Below are positions 5,748 through 6,243 of a stretch of 6,243 nucleotides of DNA, piece by piece; the stretch's first letter is position 1; the number at the start of each line of letters is the position of its first letter. The notes under the pieces are model-generated. The model worked only from the letters and a program-made list of their open reading frames with translations. It searched no databases and was not told the DNA's origin. The stretch is taken from the NCBI GenBank assembly GCA_030615705.1, contig JAUWYT010000103.1, positions 1-6,243 on the forward strand. The letters run 5' to 3'. Made by a program: the position numbers and the translations under genes. Source of the stretch: Chloroflexota bacterium. Its GTDB lineage: Bacteria; Chloroflexota; Anaerolineae; VGOG01.

Positions 5748-6243
5748 GTGATCAAGATCGCTCCCTCGATCCTCTCCGCCGATTTCGCCTGCTTGGGTGA
5801 GCAGATTGCGGAAGCTGAGGCGGCTGGTGCCGATTACATCCACGTAGATGTGATGGACGGCCACTTCGTGCCGAACATCACGGTGGGGCCACTGGTAGTG
5901 GAGGCCGTGCGACGGGCAACAAAGCTGCCCCTGGACGTGCACCTGATGATCGAGGCTCCTGAGTGCTACATCGCTCGCTTCGCCGAGGCCGGCGCCGACA
6001 TCATCACCGTCCACGTGGAAACTAGTTCGCATCTGCACCGCACGGTGCAGCGAATCAAGGAGCTGGGCGCGCGGGTTGGCGTTTCCCTCAATCCTGCCAC
6101 GGCACTGAATACGTTGGAAGAGATCCTACCCTATGTGGATCTCGTTTTGCTGATGACTGTCAATCCGGGCTTCGGTGGGCAAGAGTTCATCGAGGAGATC
6201 CTGCCCAAGATCAAGAGGCTGCGCCAGATGCTCGACGGGCGGG
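5748..6243 (+). CDS. rpe: Ribulose-phosphate 3-epimerase, 3' end outside the window
   Basis: The first 165 residues of a TIM-barrel epimerase that interconverts ribulose 5-phosphate and xylulose 5-phosphate in the pentose phosphate and Calvin pathways. It begins [13 protein letters not shown], the usual N-terminus of the family (SILSADF with catalytic Ser7). The metal and catalytic residues His32 and Asp34 lie in [12 protein letters not shown] and His65 is in DVHLMI. The phosphate-binding region starts at [10 protein letters not shown] (136-145). The second catalytic Asp, usually near residue 175, is beyond the right edge. The frame is open to the last base with no defects. The enzyme is about 220 residues in full, so about three quarters is present. 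It follows rlmN after 100 bases on the same strand and probably has its own promoter. Identity as rpe rather than the related allulose-6-phosphate epimerase rests on motif closeness and general context. Confidence 0.94.
   Translation, partial: MIKIAPSILSADFACLGEQIAEAEAAGADYIHVDVMDGHFVPNITVGPLVVEAVRRATKLPLDVHLMIEAPECYIARFAEAGADIITVHVETSSHLHRTVQRIKELGARVGVSLNPATALNTLEEILPYVDLVLLMTVNPGFGGQEFIEEILPKIKRLRQMLDGR

Overview
This is a moderately GC-rich bacterial window with every recognisable gene on the + strand. The proteins and the in-gene palindromic repeats would fit a Chloroflexota-type or similar environmental anaerobe, but that is only an impression; no marker here fixes the taxon.

Layout: (1) Positions 2-2164 hold the 3' two-thirds of a ygfK-like iron-sulfur flavoprotein gene (the 'putative selenate reductase' subunit, GltD-like), entering from the left edge. 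Its reading frame is kept to the end, but in-frame stops at 467, 2021 and 2036 interrupt it, so I call it a pseudogene or an error-containing sequence. (2) Positions 2165-2326 are intergenic, with a clear rho-independent terminator (2253-2290) followed directly by an extended -10 promoter (2288-2316). (3) A tightly overlapping three-gene operon follows: a fused YqeC-MocA/YgfJ molybdenum hydroxylase accessory protein (2327-3838), a NagD-type HAD phosphatase (3808-4605) and rlmN (4574-5647). (4) After a 100-base gap with a probable promoter, rpe (ribulose-phosphate 3-epimerase) starts with GTG at 5748 and runs off the right edge.

How the genes fit together: ygfK, yqeC and ygfJ/mocA are known companions in clusters for selenium-dependent molybdenum hydroxylases (xanthine dehydrogenase-like enzymes whose cofactor needs cytidylation and a labile selenium). 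The left half therefore looks like the end of such a cluster. The hydroxylase subunits, yqeB and selD are not in view. The HAD phosphatase, rlmN and rpe are housekeeping-type genes that appear to be read together with, or just after, the accessory fusion.

The most unusual feature is short palindromic repeat DNA inside coding sequence. Three copies of a CCCTTCG...GGCTCAGG element lie in two genes, and a perfect 14-bp inverted repeat lies at a domain boundary of ygfK. All are read through without breaking frame and so add short low-complexity peptides to the proteins. I see no CRISPR array, insertion sequence, tRNA or rRNA, and no convincing new defence or metabolic system.
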